Shown here one piece after another: positions 9,001-21,000 of a stretch of DNA of 64,000 bases. How positions within the stretch are numbered: position 1 is the first letter of the stretch; each line of letters opens with the position of its first letter. The notes beneath the pieces were generated by a model. It was not told the DNA's origin. It saw only the letters and a list, made by a program, of their open reading frames with translations, and searched no databases. Origin of the DNA: Ligula intestinalis (lineage: Eukaryota > Platyhelminthes > Cestoda > Diphyllobothriidea > Diphyllobothriidae); the NCBI GenBank assembly GCA_036362985.1, contig JAYGXS010000002.1:91866160-91930159 (forward strand). Direction: 5' to 3'. The translations under genes and the position numbers were made by a program.

Positions 9001-12000
9001 AGATTCCTTGAGCTATAAATTAAACGAGAACAAAGTCTCTCAAATTGAGCAGTTTCTAGTAGCTTTTGGACATTGCTTCTCTGTTCATTATTACAGTGCC
9101 TTATGATTAACATCATTTACCGAACATTCGTGCCCTAATTGAATGAGTTGGAAGGATAATCTAGTTAGGTTACATCAAGTTCATTTTATTCAGGCTTAGT
9201 GACGACTAAAGCAACCCCTACCAGCTTCAATGTGAAAACCCTGTAGAAAAAACTGAAACCCTTGTAGTCTGTACAACACTTTTCTGATAATAAATTGTCG
9301 TCGTTAGTGAGCTTTCACCTGACCGCTAGCGGGGCAGATAAGCAACCGTTCATCAACGAGTGTCAATATGTCCTGACCTAAACCAGCTAGACAACGAGCT
9401 CGTGACTCAACGGTTAGGGCGTTCGATTCCAATCAAGAAGGTCGCGAGTTTGACGTTCGGGTGGCACACCACTTAGGTCTGCGTATGACTGGTTGACGAC
9501 GGTTAATAAGTCAGAAATGGTCATTCCAGTCTCCCTAGTCTTTGTCGGCAATACAATAAGCTGTCAATATGAGCAAACATGCGAGTCCCAGGAAGTAATT
9601 GAGATGAAGACGACTCGATCGCTAGGACAATGCCTTTATTCGCCTGACGTTTCGTGATCCCTCGCGGATTCGTCATCAGAGACATAGTCAGATAGCAGTA
9701 GCAGACATGGGCAGCGTATGCACAGGAGTTTGTAGTATTTATAGGATACAGTTGCTACTAGCGCTAATTGACTTCATGCGTGTTGTTCGTTTGTCGAACA
9801 GCATGTGGGCTCTGACATGCTGAACTTTCATCACGCGATCATTACTCAGCCATCTGGCACTCCCTTGTTTGCACAAGATGACGCGGTGGCCTGTCCGTTC
9901 CCCAAGGGGTGATTTGCTTAGCCATATTTAGTCTTAGCACCGAGTATGGATTGGGCAAATCGCTGCACTTGTTGATGGATTGGGGCCCGTGAACCATAAC
10001 TCAAGTAATTCCCGGCTCACCCGATTGTCACCTCTTGTAAGAGTTTCGGCCTCATCAAATTTGAATGTGTGGTCGGGTCTTGTCGAATGAGGCGTAACTT
10101 GATAATTGGCGTCATTTCGCCGCATTGCTGCCGCGTGTTCGGCAATTCGCGTATTGAGAAGCCTACCAGTTTCTCCGACGTAGTTGCTTTGCCCGCAACT
10201 GCACCATATATTGTAGACGACTCCAGATATTTATTGTCGTGGTAGTGGGTCTTTCGGTTTTATAATCTGACGCCTTATAGTTGCTTCCGGCCCGTGTGCG
10301 ACTCCAACTCCAAGTGGTGCGAGAAGGGGGCCGACGGCCTCCGAGACGGTTTTTGACGTACGGGATCGCTCGCCAAATTTTGGGGTCGCTGCGCCTTTGT
10401 TGGCCATCTTGTTTGTCCCAGCGATCGAGTCGTCTTCTTCACAATAAGTTGTCCTATTATCTGCCTCCAGCCTGGTCTCCTAAATCCGAAGGAATGTACA
10501 ACTACCGTTTGATTTGTAACACCCTTTCTTGTCAACGTTAGTGGTTATTCTCTTTTTTCAGCCTGGTCAGCCATGCGTTCGAAAGCGCTGTTCATAATAG
10601 TCGACAAGGACAACTTGAAGTACGCGGACATGCTGCCTTACGTTTCTGAGGTTAGTCCTTCGTGCTCCATTGCTCTCCTTTCTTTATCGCTCACTTATCT
10701 ATCTGTGCATTTTGCAGCCCCCTCCTCCCTCCGTATATAACCTAGTTTTTCTGTGCGTCTCTTTGTCGGCTTTTCAAGGATGTATCGCAATGGGTTAAGA
10801 CTAACGAGGTTTGACTCTATCCGCTACGATTATCCAGGCCCGGTTCCTTGGGAGATGAAAGAAGTCTTGGGAAGGCCAGAGTGTTAGGAACAATATATTG
10901 GGTACAGACGAGTTAGGAAGAAGTTGCCACTCGGACTGGCATGGCTTTCAACCGTGAGGGCCGTGTGAGAGCGTGGGGTCGTCAAAGCGGCCTATGACGC
11001 TGCCTACGTCAGCACCCTGACGGGCGGAATCCCGAGTGTTCGTCGGCGCGGGAATTGTCACAACGACCCAGAGCGAGCATTGTGTGTGTCAGCTTCAGAA
11101 TTCTGATTGGCCCGGCCTGTCTCAAATGCGTGCGTACGCCCCAGTTCCCTGAGGTCAAAGGGCGCGCGTCGCATGCGAACATGGGCCATTGCTCTGGGTT
11201 GAGCGCGACTGAGGGACCAAAATTTTCACTGCGAGAACTCGTTAGAAGGAGGTGGGCTGTAGAACCGCTACAGATCTTCCGTTCCCTCATAGACAATATT
11301 TACTGCCATAGAACTGTTTAAATTTGATTGTTCGCTCGAAACCGGCATTTCGATGCCTCATACTTCTCCCGCGGACTCGGGCTAAGCTACACTCGGGTTA
11401 TGCTATGAGTGTTCTTTTTATTTGGGACTTTTAAATGCAAGGCAGTCGTTGGCAGACGCAGAAACTACTAGCCAGTTCTCCTGTAGTGCTTCAACAATAC
11501 ATATTTATCTTTCGTTAGCCTACGCACTTACTGTGGTTTTAACGACCAATGCTCTAGCGATCGATTGGCGCCTTTTTTCGATCGTTAATTCGTCATGGTT
11601 TTCTTTTTAACCACCAATGTGCATGGTCCAGAGGTGTCATTTTTCACCGATACCGACAGGTTTGGTTATGTAACGACTAATCTGCAAAATGGTGATTTGC
11701 AGGAAAAGATCGTCTTAAAACAAGCCCAACTTATTGATGTTTCTGGGGCTCGTTGATTGTTCGGATCATCTTGGAAGATTACGTAAATGCTCCGGAGGTA
11801 CTGTTTCATTAAACCAACGGTTGTAGCGATGTTGCCAAAACTAAGTAATTAAAATTTCCAAATTGCTGTACACAAGCACAACAACGGCTATTCCAGTAAG
11901 ACCAACCAAAGACACCGCCGATGCACGCCTCCTCAAACTGCGTTTATGAGTTGACATGTAGTTGCGGATGCAAATATATCGGGCAGTTGGCGACACGGTC

Positions 12001-15000
12001 AGCTGAGCATATGCCGAAGTGGCTGCTCAAGGCGGGAACTAAAATACCAAAGAGCTCAATCACTAAGCACTTAGTGTATACTGGCCATGCAGTTGACCAA
12101 ACAACCGCGTTTAAAGTCGTACTTCGGGCGGCGACCGGACGTCTCGTACGGTTTGCCGAGGCCGCTACAGTACGCAGAGGAAAACCAGAAATCTGTAAGC
12201 AGCTGGATCTTGTGATCAACCTCGCCATGCCGTGGTTACGATCGATCACCCCAGGCCCTCTCACTCCTTCTCTCTCGCTGCCCCCCCCGCTATGACCGAC
12301 TGCTGCCCTGTAATTTGCCCGCCTCCCCTCCCCTTTAATTACACTTCACAGGCTTTCACAATTACAATTTCGCCTCGTGCTTTGTCAAGCACTTTTTTTA
12401 CAGAAATCCAGATTCCGCAAATGGACTATCAAGAATGAGTGAATAGTTGTATTTCTAATACATATGTCAAATGTTTGTGTTTAACTCCCAGAGCGATACA
12501 GGCGTGCACTGTCTTGAATTCGCGGTAGTAGGTGTTCTGAAATGCTGCAAGAATAAATATTTAAAAAAACAGTTTTTTTCGAAATGGTTGCCCTGAATAT
12601 GCGAATTGTCAGGCCAAGTTTGAGCGCGTTATGGCTCGCACGCGGAACGGCACGGATTCACCAAGCTGCGGTCGCTTTTCCAGATTTGCAGACGTTGACA
12701 TTCTGATATGCAGACTAGGTCTGATATTCTTTCGAAGTAGGGAGTTGAGCAGCTGCTTCGCGCGACTGCAGGGCCTCGTCTACACAAGCGATAAGACGAA
12801 TTCCAGGACTTGGTCGGTAAGCATGCAGCTAGCTCTTCGGAGCAGGAAATTTACTCGCTTGAAATTTTCATTTCACGTTAGATACAGTAGCAGATAAGGA
12901 TAAGGTACATGCAAGACATGTTGCACTTATAGGCTGCATTGGCTATCTGATTAAATATGTCTGAAAATTAACAGCTCGCACTATTATTGCAGAGGGCCGT
13001 AATTGGTAGACTACGGGCTGCAACTTCAACACCAGTCTTGGTTTTTTGAAGTGATGATTACTCCGCAATTTGAGTCTGTTGAACGGACAACGGAGTTCGG
13101 CCTCGCTTACGCGTTCACGCAAAATGCCACGAAACGCACATTCACCTTGGACACACTAAAATTATCGAAATCTTAAGATTGTTTCTCACACAAATTGCTT
13201 CGCTTTTGCTGAAACAATTTGCAAACAGAGATTTAAATTCGGAACTCGACGCCTAGAAACTATGAGGACGAGTGAGCCTCATTACTGATCGGTGAGTGTT
13301 CATTAACCAATCTAACTACTCCAGATCTAAACCGGCCAGACAACGAGCCTGTGGTGAGGTGTGCCAAAGTGTCGAATTTCCGATCAAAAGGCTGGGAGTT
13401 GGAACTCCAGGCAGTGCGCCATCTGAGGTTAGTTATGACTATCTGATGAGGACTAATGCGTCAGAGATGGTCATTATAATCTTCCTTGCCTTTATTCGCA
13501 ATGCTCATTGGAAGATATTGCTGTTGTCATAGGATCAGGGCTGACTTAAAAGGAACTTTCTAACGCTGCCTTTCCAAAATTGCATTTTAGAATAAAAAAG
13601 GAAGGGTACAGGTGGAATTCCTTCCTTGGTAAAACTAAATTTTTGAAAAATACGTCGAGTATGATGCTACCACAAAGCGATGGCAAAAAACATACAATCA
13701 GCCCAGCGCGAGGATGCTGTCTCTGCGCGTTGGGACTCAGCTCAGTAGACTGTCAAACTGTTAGGGTGACCAAGCATTTAAGCCACCACCCTTGTCATAC
13801 AGACATTTTGAGGTCACGCCGGACAGAGGCTTGCAACCAGGCCAGTCCGGTGCATACAAAACAAACTAAGTCACGCGGCTTTCAACGGCAGAAACCACGC
13901 CAGCGGTCACGCGTGGCCAGGGGCAAAGCGCATGCATGGCCAATCGCGGAGAGCCAATGGGGAGCAATGACTCCTGCCCCTTAAATAGCGAGGCTGCCAG
14001 TCGAACGGGGCTCTATTGCCCTAGACGAGAGACTGCTGCCGAGATGAGACCGACTACAGTAGACAAGCTGCTGGACACACAGGAAACATAGCTGATGTAC
14101 TAGTACAACTGACAACAAAGTACTATCAGCTATCCTGTTCTGCCTTCTCTTCCTAACACGTAACTGGGGGACATAACCGGTGTTGACACAAGAACGCACG
14201 CGGTTATAATACAAACTGTTTTGTAATAACTTTGACGGACGTTCGAAGAAAATAACTATTCACGTGATCTCTTCAAACACTATGTGAAAAAAGGAAAGAA
14301 TCGAGGTCTTGCCGCGCCGGCCTAAAGTGTGGACGTACGCTCCCGTACGTCAGGGAAGTGCCGGATGTCTTCAGCTACCCTGTCACAGAATAAGGAGTTA
14401 CCGTTACGCACGGACAATCTTCTAACGCCAACTGATGAGGCGCAAATTTATTTTGTCCCTGCAGGAAGCATCTGAAGTTATTCATCGGATCTGATGCAGC
14501 CGCTAGAAGGGTATTTATATTAGAGACCCAGAAAAATTACTTTAGACGCGTATGGCCGAAGATGCATCGTCAGCGAGAAAAAGATTGTGCCAGCTCTTAA
14601 ATTGCAGTACACTCAATTGAACCTTGCCACACCGTCAGATTAAATGAATCCCAAGTCGTAACGCGAGATGGCAACGGCGTGAGTCATTAATTGCTGGGAT
14701 TATGGTTCTTTGGCTCTCAATCCGCCGACACCCATTTTGACCTCTCTCCGCAATGAGTGCTAGGACTTAGCTTGCGCAATATAATTAGTCATTTAATATC
14801 TCGCATGTGAAAACATATTTTGGCGAAGATCGTTGCATAATTATTAAACCATTCAATCATCATGGGCTTGCGGCCGTTAAGGAGGCATTTCCAGCGATCA
14901 AGCCACTTCAGCGTGCATAAATATCTCCTCGATGATAGTGAATGTTACTAATTTTGATATGCATGGTCGCATAGTATCAGTATTTGATGGATAGTGCAGT

Positions 15001-18000
15001 CATCGTATATAAATGGGACGAGTGCGTTCCGTTAGCGGTCGGTGAACCCTCATAAACAAATGCCAGTATTCGCGATTGAAACCGGTTAGACAATGAGTTC
15101 GTGGCTCAGTGGTTAGAACGTCAGACTTCCGATAAAAAGGTCGCGGGTTCGAGCGTAGGCGTCTGTGCCACTTGCAGTTGAGTATGACTGGCTGATGACG
15201 GCTGATGGGCCAGAAACAGCCATTGCCGTCTCCCTTGTATTTGCAGGCAATGATGTTATCTACCCTGTTCGCTGTCCTTTCTGATAAATATTTCGAATAT
15301 GATACAGAAGCCTCAAGCGCGTAGAATTCTTCTGCCGAGGATTCAGTCTTCTTTATTCAGTATATAGCATGCTATTCTCATGAGGTGGTTTCCTTCAGCT
15401 AGCTGTGGTCAATGTAGGTGTGTGTACATATAGCTTCCTCAAGTTTACATAATTTTGGGTCCTGAAATACTAACGAACGTCTTGTTGGTTTGTGTAGCGA
15501 TAGCTACATTTGCAACGATAGCCGTTGCTATTGTCTCCTTCAAGCATGAAATGAATGTAGTTTATGGAGACTGGAATGACTATGAGTCCCCTACCTCTCG
15601 TTTGCATTGTCCGTGATTGATTTTGTTGGAAATGCTGCCATTCTCATGATGAGTCAGTACACCCAGAGGCGTCGCGAGTCTACCTGGCGGCTGACCGGCA
15701 TGTCTGCTCAATTCTGATTGGCTCAATGTCCAGACAATGTCCCTTGCGTTCCCCTTTAACTACAGTCAGTCTTTGTCTGAGAACGACTTACAATGACGTA
15801 CTGTAACGTGCTTCGTCTGAGTAAACTCTCTCTCTCTCTGGCCGACTGGTCTTCTTTCTGTCTCGCTCTTTCGGGCTCTTGGGACTGTTCATGTTAATTA
15901 CTAGTACCAGGTGTGGGTCTTACCAGATTTTAGCCATGACATTTGAAATTTGTGGTTGCCAGAGGTACCTATTTTTTATTTAATCGATCACATCTACTAA
16001 CGTTTCATTTTCGAACTATTTCGAATAATTTTGTGTTCTTTTATTGAATGAGGGCTTATTAGTTTTCCGTTGATTCATCTAGGCGTCGAGAACTGGCTAT
16101 GAGGTTCATTTTCTTGAACCCCCCGACGAGCGGCGTTACAGTTGTCAATTCTTGGCTAAGTAAGTTCAACTCTTCAAATCTACTTCCTCCGCTGCACCCT
16201 CTCACACGTCCGATCCTTTTGACTTGATTTTGACATCGAGCCTGTAATGGTTGTGTCTAGATCACTACAATCGTCAGATCGAATCCCAGGTTGGAGGGAA
16301 ACGGTAAGAGTCATCAAAATTAGGGGGTTATTGCATATAGAAATCCCATTTGCAGTCACACATGTCTGGTGGCTGGCTGGCTAGTAGCCCTTGTTGGATC
16401 AGGAGCCCCGCCGAGTGGGCCTCAATCCCGGCGGTGGCGAGGAGGAGGAGCAGTCGGAGCAGCATGGTCGGGAGGGGCTGCTCTTTCACCAAAAATACAA
16501 ATAGAGAGGAAGCGAGATAGATCCACCGCAGAGAGGTTTGGTGTGGCAGACCTTGGCCGCCGTGAGGGCGGGTGGGAATGTGACGGAGACGCGTCTGTTG
16601 TGGTTCCCGTCTCAGGTGGCAGTGGCGACTGGCGAAGCCAGGACTGGTCCTGACTCGTCCAGCCAGGTCTGAGAGTGTCGACTGTGTGTTTTGTGGGGTG
16701 ATGACAGTTGCTTAAGTAGGATTGTGAAGCAAGTTCAAGTGTTCTTTCATTGGTGTGTTGCAATTGTCCGATCGGATGTCGTCTGTAGAGGTCTTTGCTG
16801 CATCGGCCGAGGAGTAGTGTGTTCAAATGGTACTTAGGCAGGCGTACTTATTTGGATGCACGTGTACACGCGGGCGTGTGCGCAGGTGTACGGACTGAGT
16901 AAGCTGAGGTCGACCGTCGAGTACGCCGGCGCCCCGAAGAACGGGGGACGTTGATGTAGCTGTTATCGGTTAGCCAGAAGCATCTGCGAGGTCAAGCCTC
17001 GGAGGGCAAGAGGCGCCAGTAAAAGAAAGCATTGAAACATTTGTTTGTGATGACACGACTTTGGGGCATCGAGCGTTGGACAACCAAAGGGGGATAGGCA
17101 TTGTGGCTGTCCGCCACAAGCCTAAGTTGGGGTGGGGGTAGGTGGAAGATTGCGGTGAATGCAGTCCAAGTCACCGTCCATTCGGTTGAAATGTCGGGTC
17201 CTGGATGCGAACTGAGGCAAAGTCACTCTTTTTTCCCTGTGCCACCTCTTACTAATTTGAACAGGTCCAGTCTAACGGGAATAAGATAGGCTGTAGTGGC
17301 CGTTACGACATGAAGTCTGTCGTGTGCCGCGCGATCTCTGAGTTCACAGAAGTACTGCGAAAATTTTCCTCTATTCGATAAAATTGTGATCATAAATGAC
17401 CCGGCGTGAAAATTTCCGTCTACCTCTGCGCCTCCATTCTCCCTGTCCACGAAATTGTGGAAGTCAGATGTGTGTTTTAATGGCTACCTAACAATGAAAA
17501 GAAAGAAGATCTTCGAAAAATCGAGTTGCACTCGTGAATTTTCGAACAGGTATTACTTGTTCGTTGTCAGATTGAATGAAAAGTGAGGGCCGGTAATGTC
17601 GCACTAGAGGTTTTGGGGCAGAGGCTTCAACAAAAGGGGGTAGGATTTGAGGGAGGGGAGGTTTACATTGGCGTGTCTCCTACGGCGATAGGTTGTGCTG
17701 GTGAGTGGAAGGAGATGTTAAAGTTTGGATTGCAGTTGTGCTGGTGAGGGGAGGGGTTCACGTTTGGATTATGGACCACGTGTTGGGGGGTGGGTTTCGG
17801 AGTCATTGAAGCTCTGCTGTCGTTTCTGCTGTCTGTTAATACTGGCCGGGCTCGAGTGCCAAGCTTCGTTGAATTCCCTCGCCATAATGATCGCCTCAGT
17901 GCCATCCCAATTGAATCGGTGATCACACTCAAGGGATCGCGCAGACACCTAACAATGTGTGCACATGCTCCCATGCAGTCTTTCGTCTCTCATAACTACT

Positions 18001-21000
18001 TTGGCAGATTAAGCCTGCCTGCCTTTGAACGGCTCGTTTTTGGTATCTTGTTGATTATTTGCGTCCATACTTGGCTCATGCATTATCAGGGTGGGTGTTT
18101 AGACACGTACTGTGCTCGGCGGTGTGAGAGAGACCTAGCTTCCCTTGTATGCGTTTCCGAACGATGATCCAGATATTTCGGGCCTGGGAGATGTTTGCGG
18201 GGCAAAAGTAGCTTATTTAGGCCCGCTCATTAATCCCTTCTCCCTGCATGCTTTTCTATGAAAACGGTAGCTATAGGATTTTATGGGTGGGGAATTAGGA
18301 CGCGCATTGGAATATAATTTAATAAATGCTTACCAAATTTTTAGTTTACTGTATTTCGAAGTGTTGTTGATTTATATCTCTAAATTTTCCTAATTTGTTT
18401 TATCGTTTAACTTATGGCGGGAAAATTCCGATTATCAAATTGCAGGTTTCTTGAATTTCCCAAAAAATTGAAATGGTGGTTAGGGGGTCGTTTACTTCAA
18501 CTTACCTGAGGTCCAACTTACCGTTCTGGAGTTACTTTAGTAAAGTCCGCGACGTGAGGCGCCGCGAGGTGCCGCGCCCATCTTCAATTTACACGCGGAA
18601 CAACTTACTCCTAGCGGCCGCGGGAAGCATCTTCGGCTAAATTTTTTTCACTTTACACTTTAAACTTTCCTTCTCTACCTATCCTATTTTCCACCCCCCA
18701 AAACTATAACCACCGTTTTTGCAGGACAAAATGCTGGGAGTAGGGGTATATGAGTGGGCCTACATAAGTTACTGTTGCCGTTTGCGGACGTCTCCGGCAC
18801 TCATTCCCCAGTCACGCTGCGCTGGATTCGCAAGTGGTTGCGCGGACCGATTTTTAGCTCGAAGAAACCATTTCAATAGCGGCATGCTGGCACTGTGTGT
18901 GTGGATGTCCTCCTTTACGTCCCTGCAGCTTTGTCGTTGCGGTAGGTAAGAATTTGTCCGATCAAGGCCAAGCGCGACTGGAATGTGTTGCACTGAGGGC
19001 ATAGGTGGGTTCAGTGGTGACGCTCGTGGTGTTTGATGACGTGGGAATTCGATTGGTTTGTTGGTTTTGCGACGGATCAGCTACTGGATTTCTAGGTTGG
19101 TGCGGATCCTGTGTGTGTTAGCTCGCAGTATTGACACTGAACAGAGCTTGGGTGAGGATGCGGTCAGGCATTGCCGTTTCTGTCTTCGTGGACATTGTGT
19201 TTCATCCTGTTATACCGTATTCGCTAAGTCTTGAGGATGGCTACTACAATTTTTATGGCGCTACGTCGGACGTGTCGTGCGTGGCTGTCCCAGGTCTCTT
19301 TGTCAGTACTTGACGGTGTTCGTGATGGTGTCAGGGATTTTTCGGGGATATAATCATATTAACCAACTTTATCTGCAAATAACACTGTTAGCACCGATGG
19401 CATCGAAGAAGAGCTTGCGATTGTAGAGGACTTTTTTTTTAACAAAATGTCTATCCTAGTTGATTTATTACTAAGATCATGACCGCTAAAGTCCTCGTAG
19501 TAAACAGCTGAGAATCAGCGAATTTTAATCAGTTACATTTCAAGGGAAAGCGTCAAGCGAACTTCTTAGAAGGCGCCTGAGTCAAGCTGTATCAAGTACC
19601 TTTTGTAGCAGCCAACGCCCATTTGCTGTTCTCGACTACTGCAATCCTACATGGACAGATGCAGGACAAACTGTCGGCCCAGACCACCTCTATGTGCGCC
19701 TATTCATTCACCTGTTTCTGTGCGGCAGAATATATTGCCCTCACGAGCCGAGAACATCTTCCAGCATGGTCGGGGATCGGCCAAAGAAGGAACATTAACA
19801 GTTCCATTCTAGTGTACATGGTAGACTCAGGCCGTCGCGTGGATGCCAGGGCGGCCTTCCGACTGATCAACAAGGTGCCTTTGAGCCATTCAGTATCCCT
19901 TTGACGGCATATGTTGGCTACAACAGAAGCGGCTACAATCAGGCTACGCAGACCGCGCCTGTGCGCCAAAGAGCTTCGTGAGAGCGCCTTAGTTACCACG
20001 AGCGAACTTCGCTTATCTAACCGCCAGCAACTTATCACCTTTCTCGACTGTTAAACTCCCCTAACACTGAGTTGATTGAGAAGAAGAAGAAGATGAAGAA
20101 GAAGAAGAAGAAGAAGAAGAAGAAGAAAAAGAAGAAGAAGAAAAAGAAGAAGAAGAAGAAGAAGACGAAGAAGAAGACGAAGAAGAACAAGAAGAAGAAG
20201 AAGAAGAAGAAGAAGAAGAAAAAGAAGGAGACTCAATCGCTGCGACAATATGTTTATTCGCCTGACGTTTCGATATTCGTCATCAGAGACGTGAGTAGCA
20301 GTTGACCCCAACTTTCCCCCCTTCCCGCCTCAACGACCCTGACAACTGCACTACTTCTTTTTACCAACCCGCATGGTTTATTTAGTTAATTAAGATGTAA
20401 AGGTACAGGCTTAAAGAGAATTCATTAGAAAAAAATCTCAAGTTCACTTATTGGCGTCGTGATGATTGGATCAGATCAAGAAACTTAAAGGTCATCTGGC
20501 TCTGGCAGTTAGACGTCAATCCCACAATGGAGGCTTCTTGCTATCAAATCCACAGAATAACGGCAAAACCAACTACATGCCTATCAAAAATAGTAAACTG
20601 AAGAGCCACTCTCCATAGTCGGTAAAAATTACCAGAGGGGTGTCTGGCTAGTAGCCCTTGTTGGATCCGGAGCCCCGCCGAGTGGGCCTCAATCCCGGCG
20701 GCGTGGAGGAGGAGGAGGAGTCAGAGCAGCATAGTCGGGAGGGCTGCTCTGTCATAAAAAAAACAGACGGAGAAGAGAAGGGATGGATCCACCGTAGGGA
20801 GGTTTGATGTAGCTGACCTTGTCCGCCGTAAGAGCGGGTGGAAACGCGACGGAGACACGTCTGCTGTGGTTCCCACCAGAGGGGTGTCGTGTCTGGTGGC
20901 ATGGGTTCTATCGGCCGAGGGTGGGAGAAAGGGATATGCTGGAGTGGTGCTTAGGCATCCGTGACAACCTGGACGCACGTTTGTGTCCGAGAGGATGTCC

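Noticed and set aside
15829..15842. CRISPR-like or other short tandem array
   Set aside because: It is a short CT microsatellite. No regularly spaced repeats exist in the window and the DNA is eukaryotic.
15610..15915. Second LTR-like block
   Set aside because: It has a promoter-like CCAAT and a CT-rich stretch, but no matching copy, no target duplication and no coding part.
16369..16653. Open frames on both strands in GC-rich blocks at 16.4, 20.7 and 53.9 kb
   Set aside because: The reading frame differs between copies. The blocks are SINE-2 copies with target duplications.
20051..20311. Long lysine-rich (+) and leucine-rich (-) open frames
   Set aside because: They are translations of the AAG microsatellite, not genes.
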